DNA of 64,000 bases from NCBI RefSeq assembly GCF_000344685.1, contig NW_006920417.1, positions 266,291-330,290 on the forward strand, in the 5' to 3' direction. How positions within the stretch are numbered: the first letter of the stretch is position 1; the number at the start of each line of letters is the position of its first letter. The position numbers and the translations under genes were made by a program. Under the pieces are notes generated by a model. The model searched no databases. It saw nothing but the letters and a program-made list of their open reading frames with translations, and had not been told where the DNA came from. Below are positions 11,088-24,000 of this stretch, one piece after another. Origin of the DNA: Gloeophyllum trabeum ATCC 11539 (lineage: Eukaryota > Basidiomycota > Agaricomycetes > Gloeophyllales > Gloeophyllaceae).

Positions 11088-14000
11088 ATGGCCACATCCG
11101 CCTCAGACGTCGAAAAAGTCCAATCCTTGCTGAAGGGTTTTCGCGATGCGCCAGTGGATACGCAAGGCGCTCCGGACTCTGTCCTAAGTGTTATTTATGC
11201 GTATCTCATGAAGATTCCGTCCGATGGAGATGGGTCTCTGCACTGGTTTTGCAGTCGTGCCGACGAGATTGCGACACAGGCTGCTACGTTCCTGATCAGA
11301 CTACACGCCTATAACAGCAGTCGAGTGAACGCATGGAAGGATCGTCTTGGGAAATGTATGTCCAGGTGTCCTGCTTGCGTGGAAGCAAGAGAGCTTGCGA
11401 AGACGAGGTCTAGGCATACGTGAGTGTCAAGCCCTTAGACGCCCGCAAGTTCGCCCTCGTCTATTTGATACTTTCTTGTGATGTGCCGTCTGTGTGTTGA
11501 CTCGGTATGCTAGGTACTTCGGCGCGTTTTCAGACGACATCCTGCAAGGTTTCTATCGTTCAGTCGACGAATGGGAGATTTCTCTGGCCCTCTCGAGCCT
11601 CAGAGACGCGGGTATTGACGTAGAGTCACCTGATAGTGGACAAACGACTCTAAGCGACTTACCCTCAGGGATTGTTTATCTTATATTCTGCAATCTAGCG
11701 GTATTCCAAGACAAGCGCGTTCAACCACTTGTGATGGCCAAGGTCCCTCCTGCGCCCATACTTGATTGGCCTCCACGTGTACCTCCAGCTGGTCTTCTGC
11801 TACTGGCTCTGTGTGACAGACAAAATGCTAGAACGTGGGCCCGTTGCCAACTGCAGCGGTACCGGGTAGCACCGATATCTTCGGACCGTTTCATTGGGTC
11901 GCATGAGAAGATTGTTTATCCCATCATCGCCGCAGTTGCTTCTACAGGGCATGTCGATGCACCCCCATCTCCGGCATCCTTGACTAGAGTATCCCTTGAC
12001 AGTAATTCAGGCAATGCGGGGGCGGCGATAACCTTTGCTTTTGCGGAAGATGCAGACGCACTATGGGCTGGATTCGCTGTCGTTATGCGATATCTGCCTG
12101 CGCATGTTATGCATCCCAGTATACTGTGCAATATCGACATTAGACACATAATCATCGGTCACCTACATGATACGGGGTCGAGTAAGTCTTCCATTAGCGC
12201 TCTGTTGGGGAATATTTCTGACCATTTACTATTCAATACTTCCGCTCATCCTGCACATCGATGTTGCTATTCAAGGATTCATCGACGTTTTTCGTTGCTT
12301 ATGGTACCTTACTGAGCGTTGCGAAAGCCTCTTATGGCGGGACGAAGGAGCAGACTACCCTCAAATCGTTTTTGACGCTGTCAAAGATAATCGCTCGTTC
12401 ATAGAAATCTTCCAGAACCCCGCTATTCTCGCGTCCAAGCCTTGGGTGCTGGCGTGGTTCTCCAGATTCATGACCACTATTTGGGAGATGCCCCTATTTG
12501 GCGACGTCCTCGCCAAAGTTACTGACCTCATGTGTGAGGAATTGCAGCATGACAGATTCGAAGGGACGAGATCAGAGACGATGACTTTTGTGATGAAGGT
12601 TTGTGCTGTATCTGCTATTCCTATTAACTGCTTATACAGACCTGTTGCTAGCTTTTATCTACTCTCTTCAGTAAAAGTGCGGACAAAGAACACCTACGTC
12701 AACGAACTGCCATATCAGCCGTGGTAGATATCCACGCGCACACTCTGGTTTCAGTCGCTTTCTCACATAACTATGGAGATTCAAAGTGGCGCGATTCCAG
12801 GATTGCTGCTCGCGGCCTCGTGAAGGACCTCTTATTGAAGGACGTTCAAGATGTTGCTGAAGCAATCACGTCCCTTTGCAAGTTCAACCGAGGATCAGAC
12901 GCCAGCCTGCCCGATCCACCAGCTAGTCAACAACTCATTTGGAAGAACGCGTATCAAAGTCTTCAGCCAAATGATTCGGACGGCGTTGATCTCGTATTGG
13001 ACGTTGTTGCAAGCACGGCGCATATGGACCTACTTAGCGAGAAAGCTTTTGCAGCTTCTATTCAAAGAAGTGGCAAGGTCGGGCTTATCTTGAAGAATAT
13101 CAATAAGTCGTTAAACAGTTTTCGTGACGGATTCTTGGCAACGATATCAAGATATGCAGATTACAACACCCCATCTTCGATCCTTGATCTACTACGGCGG
13201 CAGGGTGTCGTCCAGCACATAATTGCCCTGATGTTATGTCCGATTGATCAGGCGGCGTTGGCTGTCCAGGCGATCGTAGGCCAGGCATTCGATGTCGACG
13301 TCCGTATGGATTGCTTCCGAGCCCTCCTGGAAAATCTTCCGAATACCTCGCTCCGCGGTATAGTTCATTTCCTAGAGATATTCCTGCACTACATCCCGGT
13401 TGTACCCGAAGCATGTAGTCTCTCAAAGGCGCTTGTCCGCTGTCTGACGGACGTCATAGAGGTGTTGTGCTCGTCTCCAGATGGGCTCCTCCTCAAACCC
13501 GGCTTTTTGAGAGGTGAGTCTGGCATCGGAGTATCTGGCGACCTGCTGTCTCTCTGGCGTTCGATGACTCGCGCCTTGGCTCTCATATTCAGGCTGACTC
13601 CGAGCTGGGCACCTCATTTCGAGAACGAAGAGATGACCGTGTGGATGAGAGATGCTCTCATTTTCGGCAGGGATATGCTGGCTCAGCGCAGGGTTATCGA
13701 AGCTGGGGCACTTGCTTTGTATGAGAAGGAACAACAATCGTCGAGGCAACCGAAGAAGCTGTCGACCAAGGGCAAGCAAATGATGGATGATCTACAGGAG
13801 GTCTTACCGGAGCTGGCGAGATGGCTACGTTTGACCGATGAAGAGCTACTACACCAGTCGTTCGCTTTGCTCCAGTCTCTCCTTGAGAGCTTTCTGGAGA
13901 CTGGAGTCACTCCTTCAGAAGCCGGTATGAAGAAGCTCAATAAGTTCGTCGAGGATGCTCGTAGAAAAGATCCAAAGCGTCCCCAGACTCGTCTAGACAC

Positions 14001-17000
14001 CGCAAGACTATCCCAGCTGGAGGACACACTGGCTGCCTTCGATGATGATGATGTACAGATAATCGCCTATAATCCATCATCGAGTAAGCGGGGCTCGGGC
14101 TCAAACATCGCGCAAGGGGCGGGGAAGGTCGCCGGTACGTCAGGCATGCCTAAGAAACGGCCTGTACAAGACAAGAAGACAAGGGCGCCTGAAACCATCA
14201 GCATAGTTGCGACAAATGGTTCAATTCTTCCTCGAGAACCGGTCAAGGGAACCGCCTCCGCATCTACGTCCGTGACGACTAAGGATCATAGGCCTGTGCA
14301 GCCGAGAACTATCTCTCAGAGTACAGCTACGGCTAAAGCACCGAAGTTTGAGGGCTCCTCGGGAAAAAGCAACATGTCCGATTCAACGTCTTCTGAGGAC
14401 GACTCTGAGGACGACGAGGAAGAGGCCAAAGAGGGAGGTCTAGTAGCTCTTGGGAAGTTACAGCGAACTCCCAAGATTAAAAGAACAGTCGAACGGAGAC
14501 AAGTGAAGATGTTGGATACCACGACGAATATCAAAGGAAGCACGAACCGCTTATTCGATGCCCGACGTGAGGCCCAAAGAACAGCGTTACGCATGAAACC
14601 AGATATTTCCTCCCTCCACAAAGCGCTGCTTTCATGGAACTACGAGCATGATGGCCCTGAGCCTCCTATGCCAAACCGCGGCTTGGCCCTAACTCGAGTT
14701 CCTGATCGATTCACTGACTATGGGCAGTACCGCGCAATTTTCGAACCATTGTTGTTGTACGAGTGCTGGGCTCAGCTATTGCAGTCCAAGCAAGAATCTC
14801 AAGAGGTCTTCACTTGTACGGTTGTGTCTCGCGGGTTCATTGATGACTGGCTTGACCTCGATATCTCAATCGCTGACGATGTTAAGAAGGACTGGGCTTT
14901 AACGGAGACCGATGTGGTCCTCCTTAAGCAACCAGAGGGCAAGAAATGCATCCTAGGGAAGACACAGAGTTACAAGGCACAACGTTATGGGATCCAAGCG
15001 ACTATCAGGTGTTATTTGCCTCATGCCGCAATGGACCCCGGTCTTCAGATTAACACCAGCTGGTGTCTTAGCAAAGTATTCAGGTAAGAAATCTGATTCA
15101 ATTGTTTGACATATACGCCTTCTCACACTCCCAGAAGTCTCAGCACGCTGCATAGGGAGTACGCCGCCCTTATGGCTTTGCCCTTTTATGATTTTGCCGA
15201 CTCAATTCTCCAGCCGCGGCTGCCGTCGAAACCGCTTCTGGATGCTCGGGAAATTCAACATACCCAGGCGAAATATAAAGTGAACGAGCCCCAAGCTGTC
15301 GCGATTCTAAGTTCTCTAAAATGCGATGGATTCACGCTTATCCAAGGGTATTTGCTTCGTCATTTCTAATTGTCAATGCGATATCTAACGTGGAGGCAGC
15401 CCACCGGGTACAGGTAAAACATCGACAATCTGCGGCCTTGTCCATGCTTTTCTATCTCGGCGACCTCGTCCAACGACTGCTATCCATGCGGGGCGTAGCG
15501 CAATTCCTGCGGATAAGGAACCTGTGAAAAAGGTCCTTCTCTGCGCCCCGAGTAACGCAGCGGTCGATGAGATTGCACACCGTCTAAAGGACGGCGCTTG
15601 TGGCGCAGGATATGCCGCCAACCCGAAGGTTGTTCGTGTTGGCAACGACAAAAATGTCAACATCAGCGTGAAAGATATTACACTGGACTATCTCGTCAAT
15701 CAAAAGCTGAATGAGGAGGGGTCAATGGGAGCCGGCCGAGACACCTCAAATGAGATTGCAACATTACGAGCTGAACTAGAAGCGGTGAAGAGACAGAAGC
15801 AACAGAAGCAAGATGAGCTAAATGCTGTCCACGACAACGGTGCACGAAGCCGCGCTCTCGAAGAAGAGATTCGAGCCTTGAATGCCAAACGTTTGAATCT
15901 ATCTCAGCAGTTCGATCGGACGAAGGACCAGCAAAAATCTGACTATCGTAGTCTGGATGCAACGCGACGTAAATGCCGTACCGAGGTTATTCTCGCGGCG
16001 GACGTTGTTTGCGGTACACTGTCTGGAGTCGGGCACGATATCTTAGAGCAGTGTGATTTCGACATGGTCATCATCGACGAAGCCGCCCAAGCAATAGAAC
16101 TGAGTTCACTCATTCCTCTAAAGTACAAAAGCAGACGCTGCGTCATGGTCGGAGGTACGCCAGTGCGCCAGTGTTAATGAAGATCTCTGGACCATTCGTA
16201 ATTGATTCCTTCAGATCCTCAGCAGCTCCCTCCAACCGTCATTTCTCAAGAGGTAACTGTCGATGGTGTCTGATGCATGATCGCGACTAACAGTTGTATG
16301 ACTCTGCAGGCGTCGAGATACCTTTACAATCAGTCGCTCTTCGTCCGGCTTCAAAAACAGAAGCCAGAATCTGTGCACCTCTTGAGGTATGGTATGCACC
16401 CCCGCTCTGCCCAGCATGTAAGGCTCAGTTATCATTCTACAGCATCCAATATCGTATGCATCCCGATATCAGTGAATTGCCAAGCCGCCTCTTCTATCAG
16501 GGACAGTTGTCTGATGGCCCGGACATGGCTGCGAAGACTCGGCAGCCCTGGCATTCACATGGTAAATTTGGAACGTATCGGTTTTTCAGCGTGGGCCGCG
16601 GCCAGGAGCAGGAGGGCGGGTACCGCTCACTAGTCAACAAAGCGGAGTGCCAGGTCGCCGTAACCTTGTATGGCCGCCTGCGCAAAGAGTTCTCCATGTT
16701 CGACTTTGACTACAGGGTTGGCGTTGTCTCTATGTACCGAGCCCAGATTGCAGAGATGCGTCGGGCGTTCATCAGTCGTTTTGGGTCAGACATCGCGGGC
16801 AAGGTGGACTTCAATACGGTAGATGGCTTCCAAGGACAGGAGAAAGATGTTATTATATTATCGTGCGTGCGCGCTGGTCCGGGATTGCAGAGCATCGGGT
16901 TTCTGTCAGGTGAGTAGTCTACGATGGTGACCCTACCCATATTGAATGATTGTACAAGACACCCGGCGTATGAATGTTGCCTTGACTCGAGCCAAATCAT

Positions 17001-17609
17001 CACTATTCGTCCTAGGTCATGCTCCGACGCTTGAACGTAGCGACAAGACATGGCGAGACATCGTTTCGGATGCGAGAACTAGGCAGCGACTAGCGGAGGC
17101 GAGTATGGCTCCTGAGTCAGAGGCGTTGTCGTCCACTAATGCTTCACGTCTAGGTGGATGCTTCATTTTTTACCACCCCAAGTGACACTCTCCCGACAGT
17201 CATCGCCGCAGATCCTATGACAAGAAATGTGGCTTCCCCAGCACTACCTCCACCGGAAGGCCTTTTGACCCCTCGTCAATTCACGGAAAAGCCGAGGACT
17301 CGCGTATCCGAAGGTGATACGACCGTAGCTTCTCACAAGCGGTCAATCGATGGAGATCATCCACAGCGACCTCCACCTGCACTCCGGGTCAAAGAGGATC
17401 AAGCTTCTCTGTCGTCTACTGGTCAGAAGCGACCGATAGAAGAGTCTCTGCCAAAGCAACCACCGAGTCTGCGTCAGAGTGAAGGCGAATCTTCCAAACC
17501 AAGACCTAAGCCACCTGTTAAGCGTCAGAAACAAGGCCCAAGCTTGTTCATCCCGAAACCTACCAAGGTGAACTCCACTTCGGCTCCCCTTACACACCAG
17601 CAATACTGA
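11088..17609 (+). CDS. SEN1: Sen1-type superfamily 1 RNA/DNA helicase
   Basis: Sen1/senataxin unwinds RNA:DNA hybrids and terminates RNA polymerase II transcription. The first exon starts at 11088 (MATSASDVEKVQSLL). Exons 11514-12181, 12276-12598 and 12652-15083 encode the long helical SEN1 N-terminal domain and a low-complexity basic/acidic linker (SSEDDSEDDEEEAKEGG). The helicase core follows: Q-motif region EPQAVAILSS, Walker A PPGTGKTSTICGLV, motif Ib APSNAAVDEIAHRL, DEAA-type Walker B (MVIIDEAAQAIELSSL), motif III DPQQLPPTV, IQYRMHPDIS, TVDGFQGQEKDVIILSCVR and NVALTRAKSSLFVLGH. A coiled-coil insertion (ELEAVKRQKQQKQDEL) sits after motif Ib, as in Sen1. The tail encoded by 17154-17609 (rich in P and K, with KRQK and LFIPKP) is reached only if a GC-AG intron (17099-17153) is used; otherwise the protein ends near 17185. 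Predicted length is roughly 1900 aa. Confidence 0.92.
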
Positions 17610-17682
17610 TCAAAGCTACCCTTGCAGCGATGAGGAAGCTACGACAAGACATACTGGATGAATGCGAAGGAACATATATTCC

Positions 17683-17695
17683 GGGGGGGGGGGGG
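17683..17695. repeat. Homopolymer run of 13 G between convergent genes
   Basis: Thirteen consecutive G lie in the 194-bp gap between the SEN1 stop (17609) and the DHR1 stop (17804). The tract is in the 3' regions of both genes. Its length may be imprecise because homopolymers are error-prone in sequencing. Confidence 0.8.
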
Positions 17696-17803
17696 TTAAT
17701 TTAGGGATACTGTCTACAGCGTAATTTATTCTATATCGGCAACGGGATTTTGCAATTTGTATCATAAGAAACTGTATCCTAGAAGATTGATTATAGACAC
17801 TTC

Positions 17804-20800
17804 TCAGACGGCGTCGACTGCGGGCAATTCCCAGCCTGCGGGCCCGAAACGTGGAATGACCTTCATGACACCTTTACTGTTCTTCATAGGTTTTGAGAAG
17901 GTACACAGGGAATGCTTGCCCAGATTTGATAACCATGCCGGATTGATTACAGTTACCCCTGTTTAGGCAGGCTCAGCAGGATGTGACGGGGTAACGGAGG
18001 GTCATACCTTTGATGAACAGCCGCGAGGTCCGAACAAGTTCATGGAACACAACGTAATCCGGCGGCGATACTTCAGCGAGGATGGACGACGGATGAATGA
18101 ACACATCATCCGCAACACCAAGTGCCTTATAAGGGACTCCAACGGATGAGGCGTATTTAGTTCCCGTCGAGCCATCTTTTGCCACTAGATCTGCCCTCAC
18201 CGCAACCTGGTCTATGAAGGCCGCACATAACAACTGACGAAGGACCTTGATCTAATTTGTCATGTCACTCTATTAGTAACAGCGTGTCTTAAATATGACC
18301 AATATTGTACCTGCAGTGTCGAGGGCGGGGTTAGGTTCGGCACAAACGCCGCATGGGTCTCAGGGAAGTTTACTTGAACGATATTGCTGATCTGCGACCG
18401 CAGCTTGTGTATTTCTTCCATAGCCTGTAATGCGGCTGTCGCATGAAGTTGCAGACACTCGACGTGCATTACACACCTTCGGCCGGACAAAGTGTTCCAT
18501 GCAAAATGAATGGCCTCCACCGGCGTATTCATAGGCTCCAACAACGGATAGAATCTTGAATATGTCGCTTGTGAAATTGCCGAGAGCGGCGTGGGTCTAG
18601 AGACGATATAAGAGTGCTGTTAAGACAGCATATAGTATACTTACGTGCTGCATCTTGAAGAAGGCCCGTCGGTGGGATGTTTGGACCTCACTGATGTTCT
18701 TTGTAGAGTGCTCCGGCTCTGACGGCGACTGTTCAGGGCTGACATCGCTCCCGTCGTTCGCGATTTGATCTTCGTGCAAAAACGGGTCACCCACAGACAA
18801 CGCGGAGACAATAGCAATGACGTAGGGTAGGCATCCATGTTGCCGACCACTTACAAGCATCCTAGAGAATCGAGGGGATATTGGGAATAGAGCCATAGCT
18901 TTTCCAAGTTCTGTTATGTGTCCACCCGCGGTAGCGTTTAAACCGTCCGCAGTAGCAGGGGTATTCGAATTCGACAACGCTCCGAGATGCGTGAGCAACG
19001 ACTCTGCCTTCCGTAGCGCTATTCGGTCAGGTGGGGTCGGAAATGGGAAGTTAGTCACTGCATCTATATGCATGCTCTTCATCTGCAGCACGACGCCTTC
19101 GATGGGCATCCGTAGAATCTCCGGGTGAGCGAACTGAGCAAAGTAGTTCTCGTAGACAGCGGATGAATATAGGCGATAACAGTGTCCCGGTCCCGTGCGC
19201 CCAGCGCGTCCTGCTCGCTGCGCTGCTGATGCTTTGGATATCCAAGAGATCTGGAAGGATTGTATACCGTTGGCAACGTCATACTTTCTCTATAGCATGC
19301 GTCAGACCGCGTTGCAGTTACAGCGATGTGCCGGTCTGAGACTTACCTCCTTCGCACGGCCACAGTCAACGACGTAACGAATACCGGGGATCGTCAAAGA
19401 GGTTTCAGCGACGTTTGTCGATACAACAACTAAGCGTGAACCCGGTGGAGGAGGTTCAAAAACACGCATTTGTTTATGACTGGGCAATAGAGAGTACAGC
19501 GGGACTATGTGCATGGGCGCTGCAAGAGAATTAATCCAGGAAGAATTGAATCCTTCGGAACGCACGCACAATCCGTATCTGGTAGGCCTTCGCTGGCGTC
19601 TACCCCTCCATCGGATTCATCGTCGCTATCGTTGTTCAACGCTTCCGCATCCACATCACCATCAACGTCGAGAGCCGCGTTGTCGTCAGCAGCACCGAGT
19701 TCGATGTCCTCTGGTTCAACATCGGCTAAAGGAATTCGTAAGTCGACAGTTGCAACGTTCTGCCATCTTACTCGCCTAATGCAGGACGGACGGACTCGGG
19801 CTTATTGCCCTCTGGCACCTCGGTTTCGTAACCTTGCATAGACGAAGCTTTACGCTTTTGCTGCTTTCCTCGGATAGCATTGTGACCGAACTTTGCCTCC
19901 AGTTTCCGGCATACGCCAGTAATCTCATTTTGACCAGTTAAAAAAATGAGGATGCCACCAGGTGGAAGCCGGGTATGAATCTTCGAAGCTTTCTTGACGG
20001 CTTCGGTGACATAATCCGGGGAGGTGCGACGGCTGAAGTGAATGGTGACTGGATGCTGACGAGCGGCCACGTTGATGACGGGGGGAGGGGAAGAGAATAA
20101 GGTCTTGTTCTCCACGAAGTCTGATACACGGAGGGTAGCTGACATGATCACCAGCCGCAAAGGCTGACGCAGACAGTCATATCAAAACGAAAAAAACTAG
20201 ATATAAATACGCGCACTCACTTTAACATCATCCTTTCCCTCGGCCCACATCTGCTCCCTAAGCTTAATGACTCTGCTCAGAACACCTATCAAGATATCGG
20301 TGTTCATGCTCCTTTCATGGGCCTCGTCGATGATGATAACGGAATATTTCGTGAGCAGGAAGTCGGTAGCCAACTCTCGCAGCAGGACGCCATCCGTCAT
20401 AAACTTGATAGATGTGGAAGGTGATACACTGGCATCGTATCGGATCTGATAGGAGACACGAGACGATGGCAAGGATAGCTCACGGGCGACCCGAGACGCC
20501 ATAGATACTGCAGCGACTCGGCGCGGCTGCGTGACACCAATCATGCCAGGATTCTCTACAAACCGGTCGAGTTAGGCAAATCGATATATCATGGAGTAGA
20601 ACATCACCTACCGCTACCTGGGCTGCCGAATCCTGCCTCGTACAAGAATTGCGGAACCTGCGTGGTCTTACCACTTCCCGTTTCACCGCAGATAACGACC
20701 ACCGGGTTCAGCATTATAGCCTCCATGATCGTCTGCTCCTCAGCCACAATTGGGAGTTGCATCCGGCTTTCCTGCACGTCAGGAGGCCGTGAGACGGCGA

Positions 20801-22300
20801 CGAAGGACTTCCCGGACGCAGGTTTATCCCCCGTTGAGGATGCCGGTGCCTCCTTCCCGACATCAGCGCTGGACTTCGGTCGGAGTTGCTTGGCAAGAGA
20901 TGTCTGGGGAAAGGACACGTCCTCTCCGAGAGGTCCGCGCAGTAGGCCATCTGTGGCTGTCTGAGACTTTTCCTGTTTCCGCCTTTTGGAGAGGGGTGCG
21001 TCCGGATGCTCAGACTGAGATGGCGGTTCTTCCGCATGTCTATCCGCATTGGGTGCCGCTACGTAAGGTTTAGCAGCACTTAACTGAGCCATTGCCCAAT
21101 CTTTGAAACTGCGCTTCTTAGGAGCGGGAGGTTCACCGGTTTCTTCTTCGTCGGAACTTGATCCTGGATGCTCGTCCGAGTCGTCCGTGCCGGACTCTGA
21201 CTGCGAACGACGGCTGTGCCCGTCTTCAGCGCTGCCGTCGGACTCTGCTTCGTCGACAGAATCGTACGCAGAGTCAGAACTGTCGAAGCTGCTGTCAGAA
21301 TGTTCCTTCTCCTGTTGCTTGCATGCCGCAGCCGTTTTCGTCCAGCTCCGGATCGCACCCTGCAGTACCAAACCTGAGATACGGATCGGAAGTCTGACAG
21401 GGCGAAACTCACCTTTGCCCGTTTCTTTTTCATAATCGGGGCAGCAATATCCCCATCCGAATTTTTCTTGAGAGCACTACCAACTGACCGTTTCGCAGTA
21501 GTAATGCTTTTTGGCTCCTCCCCGCCGAAGGCAGTATCCATCACTACAGTAGGTCCTGGCCTCGCGCCATCCGTATGGTCGGTTAGGTCGACTATCTCGA
21601 CGTCCTTGTGAGCCTGCAGAGCAGGAGAGTCCCGCTCGTCTCCTTCGCTCTCGTCTGAACTGACGTATGTCTCCGTGTGACGCTTCCGCTTCCCTGCTTT
21701 ACCATCCATGAGCCTTCGGACCTCCTTATCCTCCTCCTTCTCCAGACGATACTGGTTGGTAGCGACCTTCCCAGTACCGAGCATGGAAGAAGTTTGCAGC
21801 TTCAAAGTCGGCATTTCCGCTTGGCTCGCACTGACACATAGCATGAGTGGATGAAGAGTGACAAACTGTCAAGCTAAGACTCACGCAAGCCTTTGCAGGA
21901 TTACAGCTCGCTCTTCTTTCTTCAGCTTTTTGTCCTGTTCGTATAATAATATTCAGCACAAACGGTCCGTAATCCCTCATGCAGAGATAACATACGATGT
22001 ACTTCTCGAGGCGGCGTTTCTTCTTGCTAGACATCTTCGATTCAGAGTGTGTAGCGAGCTGAGGGAGTATAAAGTTATAATTTTCATCGTAGCCTTCAGC
22101 AGAAGTGGCAATCATACCTCCTGCTTTATCCGTTCCTCCCGCTCCAACTCCTTCTGGGTCTTTGACTTAGGCTGGACGACCTCAGCATTCGTGTCATCTC
22201 CTTCTACTTTGCTCGCTCGCTTTCCTTTCCGCTTGTGTGAACCGGCGGATGATTGGCGAGCTTTCGCGTTGAACCTCTCCCTCGTTGGATTGACTGGCAT
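17804..22300 (-). CDS. DHR1: DEAH-box RNA helicase Dhr1/Ecm16 (DHX37-like), ribosome biogenesis
   Basis: This is a nucleolar DEAH/RHA helicase that frees U3 snoRNA from pre-18S rRNA during small-subunit assembly. The start at 22300 ([16 protein letters not shown]) is typical of the family. The N-terminal half is charged and contains [17 protein letters not shown] and a long S/D/E-rich linker. The core begins at [20 protein letters not shown]. It has Walker [105 protein letters not shown] and [19 protein letters not shown]. Then come the winged-helix/HA2 part ([17 protein letters not shown]) and the OB-fold ([28 protein letters not shown]). It ends [14 protein letters not shown]. An acidic insert lies after the SAT domain. 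The exon pattern is at least twelve exons; small borders are approximate. The promoter-proximal part is duplicated downstream beyond a gap. Confidence 0.92.
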
Positions 22301-22707
22301 ATTGAGGTATGGGGAGGATAAGCTTGCTCGTAAGACCAGATATTTCCAAAGAAAAACAAGTCCTGGGCAAGTCCGTCGACCAAATCCAGAGGCAGGTATG
22401 GTGTGAAGAAATCAAGGAGGCTCTAATGGACGACCTTGTACCACGCAGGAAGCTCTGCTAAGCCTAAGTGTCCTCCAAATGTTTTGCGCGATCGAGAGAG
22501 CCGGCGGCATCGGCCGATCTGGATCTCAGTCAGATCTCGCCGCACGTCCGTCCGATACTATCATTGGGGGGGTTCTGTAAAAACTTGACAATATGACCGG
22601 CCAAGGGCTACCTTCTTCATCATTCCCTGTTATTTCACTCAGGCATCATAATATACCTTCCCTAAGTACCATCTGACAAAAAGAATGATCTCGATTCACT
22701 ATGTACA
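21815..22707. repeat. Duplicated block, copy 1 (DHR1 5' part plus start of inverted-repeat element)
   Basis: This block recurs at 23059-23949, shifted by 1244 bp. I see no difference between copies over the gene part. The only differences are two single-base indels about 40 bp before the gap (CCCTAAG versus CCTAAG, and CTGACAAAAAG versus CTGCAAAAAG). Copy 1 ends at the gap. Confidence 0.9.
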
Positions 22708-23058
22708 NNNNNNNNNNNNNNNNNNNNNNNNNNNNNNNNNNNNNNNNNNNNNNNNNNNNNNNNNNNNNNNNNNNNNNNNNNNNNNNNNNNNNNNNNNNNN
22801 NNNNNNNNNNNNNNNNNNNNNNNNNNNNNNNNNNNNNNNNNNNNNNNNNNNNNNNNNNNNNNNNNNNNNNNNNNNNNNNNNNNNNNNNNNNNNNNNNNNN
22901 NNNNNNNNNNNNNNNNNNNNNNNNNNNNNNNNNNNNNNNNNNNNNNNNNNNNNNNNNNNNNNNNNNNNNNNNNNNNNNNNNNNNNNNNNNNNNNNNNNNN
23001 NNNNNNNNNNNNNNNNNNNNNNNNNNNNNNNNNNNNNNNNNNNNNNNNNNNNNNNNNN
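22708..23058. other. Assembly gap (351 N)
   Basis: A run of N with no sequence. It interrupts the left arm of the inverted-repeat element just after CTATGTACA. The sequence resuming on the far side is a second copy of DNA already seen at 21815 onward, so the true gap size is doubtful. Confidence 0.98.
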
Positions 23059-23544
23059 TTCCGCTTGGCTCGCACTGACACATAGCATGAGTGGATGAAG
23101 AGTGACAAACTGTCAAGCTAAGACTCACGCAAGCCTTTGCAGGATTACAGCTCGCTCTTCTTTCTTCAGCTTTTTGTCCTGTTCGTATAATAATATTCAG
23201 CACAAACGGTCCGTAATCCCTCATGCAGAGATAACATACGATGTACTTCTCGAGGCGGCGTTTCTTCTTGCTAGACATCTTCGATTCAGAGTGTGTAGCG
23301 AGCTGAGGGAGTATAAAGTTATAATTTTCATCGTAGCCTTCAGCAGAAGTGGCAATCATACCTCCTGCTTTATCCGTTCCTCCCGCTCCAACTCCTTCTG
23401 GGTCTTTGACTTAGGCTGGACGACCTCAGCATTCGTGTCATCTCCTTCTACTTTGCTCGCTCGCTTTCCTTTCCGCTTGTGTGAACCGGCGGATGATTGG
23501 CGAGCTTTCGCGTTGAACCTCTCCCTCGTTGGATTGACTGGCAT
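23059..23544 (-). pseudogene. Second copy of the DHR1 N-terminal exons, truncated by the gap
   Basis: It encodes the same start ([13 protein letters not shown], at 23544), the same [21 protein letters not shown] exon and the start of the next exons, then runs into N. It cannot encode a helicase here. It is either a scaffolding artefact (favoured) or a real very recent partial duplication. Confidence 0.75.
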
Positions 23545-23949
23545 ATTGAGGTATGGGGAGGATAAGCTTGCTCGTAAGACCAGATATTTCCAAAGAAAAA
23601 CAAGTCCTGGGCAAGTCCGTCGACCAAATCCAGAGGCAGGTATGGTGTGAAGAAATCAAGGAGGCTCTAATGGACGACCTTGTACCACGCAGGAAGCTCT
23701 GCTAAGCCTAAGTGTCCTCCAAATGTTTTGCGCGATCGAGAGAGCCGGCGGCATCGGCCGATCTGGATCTCAGTCAGATCTCGCCGCACGTCCGTCCGAT
23801 ACTATCATTGGGGGGGTTCTGTAAAAACTTGACAATATGACCGGCCAAGGGCTACCTTCTTCATCATTCCCTGTTATTTCACTCAGGCATCATAATATAC
23901 CTTCCTAAGTACCATCTGCAAAAAGAATGATCTCGATTCACTATGTACA
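23059..23949. repeat. Duplicated block, copy 2, following the assembly gap
   Basis: The copy starts inside a DHR1 coding exon at the first base after the N run and continues without a break into the complete inverted-repeat element. It is in direct orientation relative to copy 1. Confidence 0.9.
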
Positions 23950-24000
23950 GAGTAATACAGAGAGATGCCGCAGACAGACGGCACTTGCGGGGAGTAATGT
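23800..24000 (+). repeat. Left arm of the inverted-repeat element
   Basis: This 201-bp arm begins TACTATCATTG and ends GGGGAGTAATGT. It is the exact reverse complement of 24436-24636. A truncated third copy (22556-22707) ends at the assembly gap. Confidence 0.9.

Noticed and set aside
23059..23544. A second functional DHR1 gene
   Set aside because: Only the first exons are present and they end in N. Identity with the upstream copy points to an assembly duplicate.
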